The notes under the pieces were generated by a model that did no database searches, was not told the DNA's origin, and worked only from the letters and a program-made list of their open reading frames with translations. This document shows positions 1-8,900 of a stretch of 32,704 nucleotides of DNA, one piece after another. Source of the stretch: Crocinitomix sp. (GTDB lineage Bacteria; Bacteroidota; Bacteroidia; Flavobacteriales_D; Crocinitomicaceae); assembly GCA_015662905.1 (NCBI GenBank), contig DQTE01000253.1, positions 1-32,704 on the forward strand, written 5' to 3'. The stretch's first letter is position 1. Every line of letters begins with the position of its first letter. A program made the translations under genes and the position numbers.

Positions 1-92
1 CTGATTATCTTTTGTTTAACCTTCTTTCCATCTCTGATGTTTTCTACTAACTGTATGGCTATCTTAGGCGAGTTTTTACTGGTTTTTCTTCT
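1..92 (-). pseudogene. N-terminal fragment of an IS1634-like transposase (partial, window edge)
   Basis: Read on the minus strand, this open frame gives a lysine-rich peptide containing KTSKNSPKIAIQLVENIRDG and then GKKVKQKII. This resembles the N-terminus of IS1634/IS4-superfamily DDE transposases, where such a strand precedes the catalytic core. The frame continues past the left edge of the window. It is preceded in frame by a TAA stop at 93-95 and holds no ATG, so either the start codon is non-standard or the 5' end is frameshifted, possibly by one base in the A-run at 81-90. I therefore call it a probable decayed or shifted copy. The family assignment is from memory of the family's N-terminal pattern and rests on only about 30 residues. 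Confidence 0.4.
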
Positions 93-190
93 TTACCTGA
101 ATATCAGGCAATTAACTTTTTATAATCGTGGTGAATGTACCTGATATTAGACAGGTGTGCGAAGTCAGGAGGTTATAAAGTTTTAGATAA

Positions 191-211
191 AGTAGATTAA
201 CCTTATCTACT
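191..211. repeat. Perfect 7-bp inverted repeat
   Basis: AGTAGAT and ATCTACT face each other across a 7-nt loop. It lies between the transposase fragment and the terminator-like hairpin. Nothing is T-rich enough next to it to call a terminator. It may be part of an insertion-sequence end or simply chance in AT-rich DNA. Confidence 0.3.
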
Positions 212-238
212 AAAATATAAACAATCATAATATCATTT

Positions 239-266
239 AAGTGTTCAATTTTGTTGGGCACTTTTT
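239..266 (+). terminator. Probable intrinsic terminator
   Basis: AAGTGTTCAA pairs with TTGGGCACTT (10 pairs, two of them G-U) around a 5-nt loop, and the right arm runs into TTTTTCTGTTT. This is the standard form of a Rho-independent terminator on the plus strand. No plus-strand gene is visible upstream inside the window, so it either ends a transcript from left of the window, ends a small RNA, or insulates the TonB-receptor gene at 401. Confidence 0.5.
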
Positions 267-400
267 CTGTTTACTTTAAAATTTAGACTAATTTTATGGG
301 CACAATTTTTGATAGACACTGTCGTGTTAAAAAAGACTAATGTTATAAATTTTAATTTTACTGTACTTCTGACCAAATACAGAGTAACCTAAAAACACAA

Positions 401-2803
401 ATGATTCACCTAAAAATATTCAGTTTTACATTAGGGCTTATATTAAGTGTTAATTTGTGGAGTCAAGATTTAAAATTTGTAAATCAATCTACTCAAAAAG
501 TTATAGAAGGTGTTTTGGTGGAGTCTAATGGGGGGTTTTATGCTATATCTAACAAAGAAGGGATAGTAAACATTGATAAAATACGACCTGAAGAAAAAGT
601 TTTTATTTCGCACAAAAGTTTTGAATTAATTATTGTTTTTAAAAAAGACTTACCCAGTGATTTTATCATATATTTAGAACAAAAAGACCATTATTTACCA
701 GAAGTTAATGTAAGTACACCTCCATTAAGAGGTTACATAAATTTGAATGATGTTCCCCATCAGGTTACAGCCATTTCACATCAAGATATACTAATAGAAA
801 AACCCTCAACTTCAGCAGATATGTTGCAAAATTCTGGGCAAGTTTTAGTGCAAAAATCGCAAGGAGGAGGGGGTAGCCCAATGATGAGAGGTTTTGAGGC
901 TAATAAATTACTATTGGTTATTGATGGGGTAAGGATGAATAATGCAATTTATCGCTCTGGGCACCTTCAAAATTCAATTACAATTGACCCTTCAATTTTA
1001 GAGGAAACAGAAATTATTTTTGGACCAAACTCTGTGTTGTACGGTAGTGATGCTTTAGGAGGCATCATTCATTTTCATACACAAACCCCTACTTTAGCCG
1101 ATTCTACAAAATGGAAAACAAACTCAAACATATCAACCTTTTATGATTATCAGACAGGGCTAAATACGAATATCAATACAAGTGTAGGGCAAAAAAAATG
1201 GGGTGTTTTAACGTCTTTATCTGTAAGTAATTTTAAAGACTACGAAATGGGTAAAAATAGGTATCACGGATATGAAAATTGGGGGTTAGATACGACCTAT
1301 GCTGAGGTGATAAACAATAAAGACACGGTTGTTAGCAACGCAAATCCAAATTTACAAAAGCAAACAGGGTATTCTCAAATTGATTTTTTATCAAAACTAT
1401 ACTACCAACCTTCAAGTAGATTAAATTACACTTTAAATTTTCAGTATTCGGAATCCTCAAACATTAACAGATATGATAAGTTAAACGAGTATAGAAATGG
1501 AGTGTTAAGGTATGCTGAGTGGTACTATGGTCCTCAAAAAAGATTATTTACCTCTGCCAAAATAAATTTTAAACCACACAAACAATGGTTGAATGCAGGA
1601 ACAGTAATTTTGTCTTTTCAAAAAATTGATGAAGACCGAATTAGTAGAAATTTTAACACCTTAAACAGAGATTTTCAGTTAGAAGATGTTTACGTTTATG
1701 CTATAAATACGGATATGAGTATAATAATTGATTCAACCCAGTTTTTGTATTATGGCGTTGAAGTTCAACATAACATTGTAAACTCAATAGCCTTTTCGCA
1801 AGACATTTATTCTGATGAAACCAATCCTTTTCAAACCAGATATCCAGATGGGGGGAGTCAATACTTGTCTTCAGGGTTATACGTAGAGTACAAAAATCAT
1901 TTGTCAAAAAAAATCATTTTTAGCTCAGGTTTAAGGTATTCATTAGTGTATGCCAAATCAATGTTTGATGATACTTCTTTTATAAAATTACCTTTTAACC
2001 AAGTTCAATTTTTAACCTCTGCACCATCAGGTCATTTAGGATTAATTTATCAAGCCGATAAAAGAACATTGTTAAAATCATCAGTGTCCAGTGGATTTAG
2101 AGCCCCCAATGTAGATGATTACGGAAAAGTTTTTGAAAAAAAAGGAAATACCGTTGTGCCAACAAATCAATTAAAGGCGGAATATGCAATTAACGGGGAA
2201 TTGTCTGTTGAAAGAATTTTTGGAAAAAATACGCTCACTGTGGGAACGTCAGTTTATTATACATATTTATTTAATGCAATTGACAGGCAAGATGCTGTTT
2301 TAAATGGGTTAGATTCTATTTTGTATGATGGCGAGTGGACAAATGTGCAACAAAATGTAAACATCAATCGGGCTCAAATTTATGGGATAAGTACTTATTT
2401 TAAATGGACCATTATTAAATTTTTATCTTTAACGGGAACACTCAACTACACCAAAGGTATTGATTTGATACAATTAAAACCATTGTCGCATATTGCACCA
2501 GTATTTGGTAAACTTGAATTGAATTATAGAAATCAAATAATTAATACAGGCATTTATTCTTATTATAACTTTGCTAAAAAAGCCATAGATTATGGTGGGA
2601 TTACTGACAATTTAGATGAAGCAACAATTGACGGTACACCAGCATGGGCTACCTTAAATTTTAAATTTTCCTATATAAAATTTAAAACAATCACATTTCA
2701 TTTTAAAGCAACCAATTTGTTGGATATTCATTATAAACAATTTGCCTCTGCCATATCTGCTCCTGGCAGAAGTTTTATGTTAGGTTTTAAAGTTAGTTTA
2801 TAG
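401..2803 (+). CDS. TonB-dependent outer-membrane receptor, haem/haemoglobin type
   Basis: An 800-residue outer-membrane importer that takes up a large ligand using TonB energy. Seen: a signal peptide (about 1-22, ending WSQ); a carboxypeptidase-regulatory-like beta domain (about 23-95), common in Bacteroidota receptors; a plug domain (about 115-230) with GGGGSPMMRGFEANKLLLVI and DGVRMNNAIYRSGHLQN; then a beta-barrel to the C-terminus. The plug motif and the later SGFRAPNVDDYGKVFE are shared with HmuR-like haemin/haemoglobin receptors, so haem is the best guess for the ligand; the sequence alone does not prove it. It is a single gene with no HmuY-like haemophore or SusD partner beside it. Its stop codon directly abuts that of the opposing acetyltransferase gene. 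A possible metal-regulator half-site (AACCTAAA) lies about 8 bp before the ATG. Confidence 0.9.
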   Translation: MIHLKIFSFTLGLILSVNLWSQDLKFVNQSTQKVIEGVLVESNGGFYAISNKEGIVNIDKIRPEEKVFISHKSFELIIVFKKDLPSDFIIYLEQKDHYLPEVNVSTPPLRGYINLNDVPHQVTAISHQDILIEKPSTSADMLQNSGQVLVQKSQGGGGSPMMRGFEANKLLLVIDGVRMNNAIYRSGHLQNSITIDPSILEETEIIFGPNSVLYGSDALGGIIHFHTQTPTLADSTKWKTNSNISTFYDYQTGLNTNINTSVGQKKWGVLTSLSVSNFKDYEMGKNRYHGYENWGLDTTYAEVINNKDTVVSNANPNLQKQTGYSQIDFLSKLYYQPSSRLNYTLNFQYSESSNINRYDKLNEYRNGVLRYAEWYYGPQKRLFTSAKINFKPHKQWLNAGTVILSFQKIDEDRISRNFNTLNRDFQLEDVYVYAINTDMSIIIDSTQFLYYGVEVQHNIVNSIAFSQDIYSDETNPFQTRYPDGGSQYLSSGLYVEYKNHLSKKIIFSSGLRYSLVYAKSMFDDTSFIKLPFNQVQFLTSAPSGHLGLIYQADKRTLLKSSVSSGFRAPNVDDYGKVFEKKGNTVVPTNQLKAEYAINGELSVERIFGKNTLTVGTSVYYTYLFNAIDRQDAVLNGLDSILYDGEWTNVQQNVNINRAQIYGISTYFKWTIIKFLSLTGTLNYTKGIDLIQLKPLSHIAPVFGKLELNYRNQIINTGIYSYYNFAKKAIDYGGITDNLDEATIDGTPAWATLNFKFSYIKFKTITFHFKATNLLDIHYKQFASAISAPGRSFMLGFKVSL

Positions 2804-3286
2804 TTAATCGATTAACTTTTCCATAATAATCATATCAATCCATTTGTTGTTTACATACCCTATTTTGTGTTGTTTACCAACAACAGTATAACCAAACTTT
2901 TTAAAAAAATTAATGCTTGCTGTATTTGAAGCAAATATTTTTGCTGTAAGATGCTTGTAGTTAAACGCTTTTGCCTTATCAATTAAATAAGCATTTATTT
3001 TACCACCTATTCCTTGTTGTTTATGGTCTTTGTGAACATAAACTGAGGTTTCACAAGCAAATCTGTATCCGTAGCGGTCAGAATATTTTTTTATGATTCC
3101 CCAACCTTTAATGTTGTTATCTTCTTCAAAAACAAAAACACCTTCTCTATCGGTATATGTATTTAACCATTGTGCTATGTCTTGTTGATTTTTAGGTTTG
3201 TCCATACTTGCACTTCCTAAACTTATATAGCTATTATAGATGTTTGCTATCAGTTTGCTATCTTTTAGTTTTGCAGGTCTAATCAT
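2804..3286 (-). CDS. GNAT-family N-acetyltransferase, phosphinothricin-acetyltransferase-like
   Basis: A 160-residue single-domain acetyltransferase that would transfer acetyl from acetyl-CoA to a small amine or amino-acid-like substrate in the cytoplasm. Seen: the acetyl-CoA motif A at about 82-100 (YVHKDHKQQGIGGKIN, matching the Q/RxxGxG/A pattern), a preceding ACETSVYV strand, and the C-terminal NTASINFFKKFGYTVVG helix-strand typical of the Pat/Bar branch. That branch often acetylates phosphinothricin or methionine sulfoximine/sulfone, but the substrate here cannot be read from sequence. ATG at 3286 is clear. Its stop codon meets the receptor gene's stop with no base between, so any terminators must lie inside coding DNA. 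Confidence 0.85.
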   Translation of the reverse strand: MIRPAKLKDSKLIANIYNSYISLGSASMDKPKNQQDIAQWLNTYTDREGVFVFEEDNNIKGWGIIKKYSDRYGYRFACETSVYVHKDHKQQGIGGKINAYLIDKAKAFNYKHLTAKIFASNTASINFFKKFGYTVVGKQHKIGYVNNKWIDMIIMEKLID

Positions 3287-3290
3287 ACCA

Positions 3291-3298
3291 CAAAAGTA
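3291..3298 (-). promoter_or_regulatory. Bacteroidota -7 box before the acetyltransferase gene
   Basis: On the minus strand the sequence is TACTTTTG, a full match to TAnnTTTG, ending only 4 nt before the ATG. A TTTG -33 box at the right spacing was not found. If used, the transcript would be leaderless or nearly so. Confidence 0.4.
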
Positions 3299-3341
3299 AT
3301 AAATTATAATATACAGTTTACTTGTGCATAAAAGCTATGCC

Positions 3342-3557
3342 TTATATGTTTTTTATATTATCGTCAATAATTTTTTGAACGTTATAAGTAAGGTTAGTTT
3401 CTTCATTAATTTCTTTAAATTTAGCTTCTGCTGTTTTATCGTTTGGGTTTAAATCGGGATGATATTTTCGTGCTAATTTTTTGTAGGCTTTTTTTATGTC
3501 TTTATCAGTTGCGCTTTTACTAACTCCTAATATTTTATAATAGTCTATAAATGCCAT
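3342..3557 (-). pseudogene. Truncated DnaJ/CbpA-type J-domain gene
   Basis: This 71-residue ORF begins like a CbpA/DnaJ co-chaperone: [20 protein letters not shown], the HPD motif that triggers DnaK ATPase (about 33-35), and KFKEINE. Full-length relatives are about 300 residues and continue from the INEA segment into helix IV, a G/F linker and substrate-binding domains. Here the similarity stops at EINE and is replaced by about 19 unrelated residues and a stop, so the end of the J domain and all later domains are missing. It lies just downstream of hsp20, where Bacteroidota often carry an intact cbpA-like gene. It is most likely a remnant of a deletion; a very small functional J protein is possible but less likely because helix IV is lost. 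Confidence 0.7.
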
Positions 3558-3588
3558 TTTGTGTTGTTTTTGCTTTGTTTTTATTCAT

Positions 3589-3616
3589 AAAGACCTGCTT
3601 GAGTAAGCAGGTCTTT
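3589..3616 (-). terminator. Strong hairpin after hsp20, probable terminator
   Basis: AAAGACCTGCTT and AAGCAGGTCTTT form a perfect 12-bp stem with a 4-nt loop, 29 bp after the hsp20 stop and before the truncated J-domain gene. Both arms end in A/T runs, but there is no long U tract on either strand. Its position suggests it ends hsp20 mRNA and so separates hsp20 from the J-domain remnant. Confidence 0.55.
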
Positions 3617-3645
3617 AAAGTTAGTTATTTTATTTTGTTTGTAGC

Positions 3646-4080
3646 TTATTTTATTTTAATTTGTCTAGCTGGTTTTGGTTTTGCTTCTTCTTTTTTTGGA
3701 ATAACCACATTTAAAACACCATTTTCATACTTTGCAGAAATTTTTTCCTCATCTACTAACTCAGGTAGCGTAAATGTTCTTTTAAATGATTGGTAGTTAA
3801 ATTCACGTCTTGTGTATTTTTCACCCTCAACTTCATTTTCAACCTCTTTTTCAGAAGAAATGGTTAAAATGTTGTTGTCTAATTCAATGTTAAAATCATT
3901 TTTATCAAATCCTGGTACAGCAACACTTACCTGAAAATCATCTTCTGTTTCTTTAATGTTAACAGCAGGTAAAGTTGAGTTCATATCTGAATAGTTATCA
4001 GTTGACCAAGGGTCTAAATCGGCGTTAAAAAAATTGTTTAACAAGCCTGGTAATTGGTTTTTGTATCTTACTAATGTCAT
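3646..4080 (-). CDS. Small heat-shock protein, Hsp20/alpha-crystallin family
   Basis: A 144-residue ATP-independent holdase chaperone that binds unfolding proteins and forms large cytoplasmic oligomers. Seen: a short N-terminal arm (MTLVRYKNQLPGLLNNFF), the alpha-crystallin domain from about 38 to 130 (PAVNIKETEDDFQVSVAVPG through KYENGVLNVVIPK, which holds the conserved A/GxLxxxxPK element), and a C-terminal extension ending ARQIKIK, whose IKIK acts as the I-x-I oligomer anchor. The length is normal. It is followed by a strong hairpin and then a truncated J-domain gene. The 200 bp upstream (4081-4280) must hold its promoter, but I see no clear TTTG/TAnnTTTG pair there. Confidence 0.93.
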   Translation of the reverse strand: MTLVRYKNQLPGLLNNFFNADLDPWSTDNYSDMNSTLPAVNIKETEDDFQVSVAVPGFDKNDFNIELDNNILTISSEKEVENEVEGEKYTRREFNYQSFKRTFTLPELVDEEKISAKYENGVLNVVIPKKEEAKPKPARQIKIK

Positions 4081-4280
4081 AGCTTTAATTTTTTAAGGTT
4101 AATATTTAAAATTTATTTCAAATTCGCTTAACCTTTTTCAAATGATATGCCATTAGGTATTTTAGGTCATTTTGACTTGTATATGGGGTAATTTAATGAC
4201 TTTTTTACAGCCTTTTAAGGTTATAACTGACTTTTTTTCTTGTAAATGAAATGATGTAAAAAAATTAATATTTGTTTGGA

Positions 4281-5987
4281 TTAAAACGCAAATGTAACAC
4301 CGCCTAACACTTGAAATCCAAACACGGGGTAGTTATACCAAAGCATATACTTTTGATTGGCTATGTTGTTAAATTGTACAAATGCTGATACTCTTTTATT
4401 GTATCTGTACTCAAAGCCTAAATTGGCGTCAGCAATAAGTCCTAAATTAAAATTGTCTGTTTCATTTTGAGTGGCATCAGGATTTAATATCCCTTTCGGG
4501 CTTTTTCTACCATCCATAAATGTAAAATCGGCTTTAACATAGAATTTATCAAATAGATTATAATTACCTCTAAAAGTAAATTTAACCGTTGGCAAGTTCC
4601 AAGCGTATTTTTGATATACGGTTGAATAAATGTTGTATTCTCCAATGGCATCAAGTTTTAGTTTTTCATTTTTTTGGTAAGATATGCTACCCTTAAATCT
4701 TAAATCTGTAACTTCATCATAAATTACATTGAATTTGTACATATCAGAAAATATAGTATCATTAAAATAAAGTGGTAAGTCTGTCCATTTAATAGATTCA
4801 AATGCAAGGTCAAAACTTATTGTTTTTGATAATGTTCCTCTTATCCCTGCATAAAATTTAAATGTTTTTGTGTTTTTTAAATCTATTGCAGAGTTAATAA
4901 ATATATTTCCTCTGTTTAACGAGTAGTACGTATTTTGTGTTAATCCTCCATCTAATCCAATATAAGGAATAAACATTCCGTTCAACAAAATATAGCTAGC
5001 ATTTGCTACCACTATAGGTTTAAAAACAGTATTTGCACTTAAATCAAAGTTTAGGTCAAAACCAACCTCTGCTTTTAATTTATTATCAAATCTATAAGAC
5101 ATTATAGTTGGTCTAAAATGTACAATGTGATTTTTTTCTTGTTTTTGATAAGCCAATAATGAAGTGTCAGACTCTCCAAACTTATAGCTATTTAGTATTA
5201 AATCTGCATCTAAAGAGAATAGGTTACCTTGGTGTTTGTATTTCCAATTGGTATTAATTCCGAAATTTTGTTCACGTGCATTATTGGTTTCAGGTAATCC
5301 TTCTTTTAAAAATTCGTGAAAGTATTTATAATTTATGCCTGTGTTAAAAAGTAATCTGTTGCTATCTTTACGTACAATGTTTGAAAAATTAACAGCACCA
5401 CCGTATAGACCAACTCTGTTTTTTAGTGAATCTTTTGCAATGGTTGAGTCATTTTGTATACCGTAGTAATGGTAGCCGTGATTTAACCAATTTAATTGAC
5501 TTTCTATTTTAATGTTTGAGGTTGAAAAATTGCCAAATACTAATCCGTTTGTATTATCAAACTGCGATGGCGCATAACCTTTAATATTTCCAAAAGATGA
5601 TAAGTGTTTTAAGTGTACACCATAACTACTACTTCTGTTTCGTGTTGAATTATAGTATAGTTCACCTAAAGGCATTGTGTAATTTCCTAAACCTACTTTA
5701 ACATAGCCGGGGTATAACCTATTGAGTTTATCAACAATTTTAATTTTTGAAGGTTCAATACCTTGAATGGTAATTGAGGTCTCCATACTTTTATCAAGCA
5801 GTGGATATTCAATTGTTGGGGTAGGTATAACTGTGTCAATAACCGAAGGGTGTTCTGTAATTCTGTATGAAGGCGATATTTCTCTTTCAGCCTCAGACAC
5901 GTTAATAAATTCCTCTTCCTCTTGTCCAAACAATTGAACAGATGCTAGTGTAATGATTAAGGCGGTGGTGTATTTTAAGTTTATCAT
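4281..5987 (-). CDS. Outer-membrane beta-barrel protein, TonB-receptor-like, paired with the TPR protein
   Basis: A 568-residue secreted protein with a signal peptide (about 1-22, ending LFGQ), a short acidic segment, and then about 450 residues of alternating aromatic and polar beta strands ending in VTFAF. The terminal phenylalanine is the usual BAM signal of outer-membrane barrels. It has no plug domain, so it is shorter than a true TonB-dependent receptor; databases often label such proteins as TonB-dependent-receptor-like. It begins 1 nt after the stop of the 1024-residue TPR gene (TAATATG junction) and is preceded by an unusually good Shine-Dalgarno sequence inside that gene. The pairing suggests that the TPR protein helps assemble, or works with, this barrel in the outer membrane. 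Its substrate is unknown. Confidence 0.75.
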   Translation of the reverse strand: MINLKYTTALIITLASVQLFGQEEEEFINVSEAEREISPSYRITEHPSVIDTVIPTPTIEYPLLDKSMETSITIQGIEPSKIKIVDKLNRLYPGYVKVGLGNYTMPLGELYYNSTRNRSSSYGVHLKHLSSFGNIKGYAPSQFDNTNGLVFGNFSTSNIKIESQLNWLNHGYHYYGIQNDSTIAKDSLKNRVGLYGGAVNFSNIVRKDSNRLLFNTGINYKYFHEFLKEGLPETNNAREQNFGINTNWKYKHQGNLFSLDADLILNSYKFGESDTSLLAYQKQEKNHIVHFRPTIMSYRFDNKLKAEVGFDLNFDLSANTVFKPIVVANASYILLNGMFIPYIGLDGGLTQNTYYSLNRGNIFINSAIDLKNTKTFKFYAGIRGTLSKTISFDLAFESIKWTDLPLYFNDTIFSDMYKFNVIYDEVTDLRFKGSISYQKNEKLKLDAIGEYNIYSTVYQKYAWNLPTVKFTFRGNYNLFDKFYVKADFTFMDGRKSPKGILNPDATQNETDNFNLGLIADANLGFEYRYNKRVSAFVQFNNIANQKYMLWYNYPVFGFQVLGGVTFAF

Positions 5988-5988
5988 A

Positions 5989-8900
5989 TTAATTCCCTCC
6001 TTCGTTTATTTCAATTGTACTTTCAGTATTGTCTTGTACTTCTTTTTCTTTATTTTTTACTTCTTGCAAAACAGCCATTACTTCATTTGCTTCTTCTAAA
6101 ATACCGTCATCTTGAATGGTATATCCATTGATTACTGAGTTAAGGGTGTATTCCGCTTGAACATAGTCTTCTATTGCCATTGAATTTTTGGTTTGTAATA
6201 TTAGAGCTTTTGCAATCCAATAACCGTAGCTAGCATGTGATTTCATCATTTTTCTTACTTCCTCCTCAGAAGTTGAATAATCTTCTTGTAAATGGTAAAT
6301 TAACGCTACATTGAATTGAGATTCTGCTCCTATTTCTCCATCAGACTCACTTGAAACTATTTTAAAATGTGTAAGAGCATCTGTGTAATTGTTGTTAGAC
6401 ATATACGCTTTGGCTATTACATAGTGTGCTTCTGTTTTAACATAATCTAAAGCCTGTTCGTCTTTTAATACTTTTTCGGCAAAAGGTTTGGCACTTGTAA
6501 ATTCATTTATTAAAGCATAAGAACGCATTAAACCTATGCTTGCAATTAGCTTGTTTTGCGGATATGAGGCAGATTGAAGTAATTTTTGGTAATATTCTAT
6601 GGCTTTATTGTAGTTGCCTTTTTCATATTCATATTTTGATGCAAAAGCTGATGCCCTTTCGGTAAATCTATTTTGAGGTTTTTGTAGTAATTTTTCAAAT
6701 TCTACAATTGCGTTGCCATCTTCTTCTAAAATAATGTGAGCATTTCCTTTAAAGAAAAGTGCTTCTAACTCAAAAATAGGGTTAGGGAAATTGTTTAAGT
6801 ATTTTTCAAAGGCCTTAACAGCTTGTACGTATGAAGAGTCAGAATATAAATCGTAAGCGTTTTCAAAGTACAATGTATCTTTTGCACCTTCATCAAAATT
6901 GATATTATATTTATCCATTAATGCCGTATATTTTTCTGGTTGATTTAGGGCGGTATAAACATCTTTTAAACGGGCAAGAGCTTCTTTCTTTTTGGTTTGG
7001 TCATTAAACTCATCTAATATTTTTAAGAATTGTTTTTCGGCTTTTGCGTATTGTTTGTTTCTAAAATACAATATACCAATTTGAAATACAGCGTCTTTAA
7101 CTAAAGTGTGTTGAGGGTAATCTCTTACCAATTGTTTATAGTACTTTATAGCTTTATCATCATTTAATCCTTCCATGAGCCTGTAAGCTTCTCCAACTTC
7201 ATATAAAGCAGGAACGGTAAACGTAGATTTAGGATAATTGTTTACAATATCAAGCATTGATTTGGCTTTGTCTTCGTATTTTTCAAGATATCCATAAGAT
7301 TTACCAATTTGGTATTTAGCGTAGTCTTCTTGTCCGCCTTGCGTGTCAATGGCTTTGTTATAGAACTTTATGGCTTGTTCATCATTGGCGTTTTTGTAAT
7401 AACTATCCCCAATTCTTAAATAGGCGTCAGTTATTTTTTCTTTGTGTGTTTCTGAGTTATCTTGTGTAAATGTTCTGAAAGATTGTATGGCGTTTTCCCA
7501 GTCTTCTTGTTTAAAATAAGCATAGGCAATGTTGTAGTAGGCATCATTATGTTCTTTTAATAAATAGCTTCCCGACTCTTCTATAAACTTTCTATACCAG
7601 CTAATAGCATTAGGATAATCGGCTTTTGCAAAATATGCTTCTGCAATCCAATACATTGACTTGGCATTTAATGAGGGGTCTATAGGATATTTTTTAACCA
7701 ATTTGAAAACATCAATGGCTTTATCGTATGCGCCATTTTGGAAAAGTTCAACCCCATAGTTGTATGCCATCATTTGATAGGCAGACTTAATTCTAATGTT
7801 TTTGTTAGGTATTTCATCTATCAACTCAATGGCTGATTTATAATTTTTCATTGTAGTATAAACATTAATCAAATACTGATAAATATCTTTATTACGCTTT
7901 GAATTAGGATATTTTTTAAGGTAACGGTTTAAAGCCTCTACCGCTTCATCATAAGGGTTGTAGTCTAATTTGTAAGATAAAACGGCGTAATTATACAGGG
8001 CGTCTTGTTCTATTTCTTCATCAAAATCAAGGTTTGAGGCTAATTCAAAAGCATTACGAGCATAAAGGTGATTGTTTTGTTTTAAATAAGCCTGTCCGAT
8101 ATGATATAGAGCGGTTTGTCCAAGTTTATCTCTTTCTTTGGCAACCTTGTCAAACATTCTTATAGCATTTGAATAATCTCCACTCATAAAATAGGCATAT
8201 CCTAATTGATAATCCTCATCTCTTGTCGTAGCTGATTTTCGGTTATATTCCTCCAAAAAAGGAACTGCTTCATCATATTTTTTTACTTTATAAAAGGCAT
8301 CACCAATGAGCTGATTCATTCCCAAACTATATTTAGCATCTTTTTTATTCGCTAAATTTGGGGCATATTTAGTTACTTTTTCATAATTACCTTGTAAATA
8401 GTAAATTTGTGCAATGTAGTAGGGTACTGTTTTGCTAAAAGCAGGATTTTCATTTAGTTTTAAAAACCCATCAAGCGCCACTTGGTAATCTTTATTAGTG
8501 TATGCAATATGAGAATAATAGTACAAAGCAGGGTCTGAATACTTACTGCCTTTATCAATTACTTCATAAAAAGCATTTCTTGCAAGTGTTGATTGGTCTA
8601 ATCTAAAGTAGGCGTAACCTAATTTGAAGTTGTACTCATTTTTTTCTTCCTCAGACAAGTTGTACTTTTCCATTTTGGTAAACCATTCAACAGCCTTTTT
8701 ATATTTACGTTTTCTATAATAATGTCTTCCTAATTGAAAGTAAATGTTTTCTTTATAAATAGTTTCAGGGTAATCAGTAATGTATGTCAATAACAGTTTT
8801 TCTGCTTCATATTGATACAAATACAAAGCGTTTAAGGCGTAATAATATTTTGCTTTGATGTAAAACGGATGATTGACATCTGTCATTTGCTCAAAAAACA

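Noticed and set aside
3551-3796. 81-residue plus-strand ORF
   Set aside because: It lies opposite hsp20 and the hairpin; hydrophobic composition is the shadow of the Lys/Glu-rich opposite strand. Same reasoning for the other opposite-strand or internal ORFs at 1701, 5693, 9859, 10792, 11155, 12076, 12843, 16001, 16923, 17770, 18579, 19415, 19610, 24502, 26376 and 27803.
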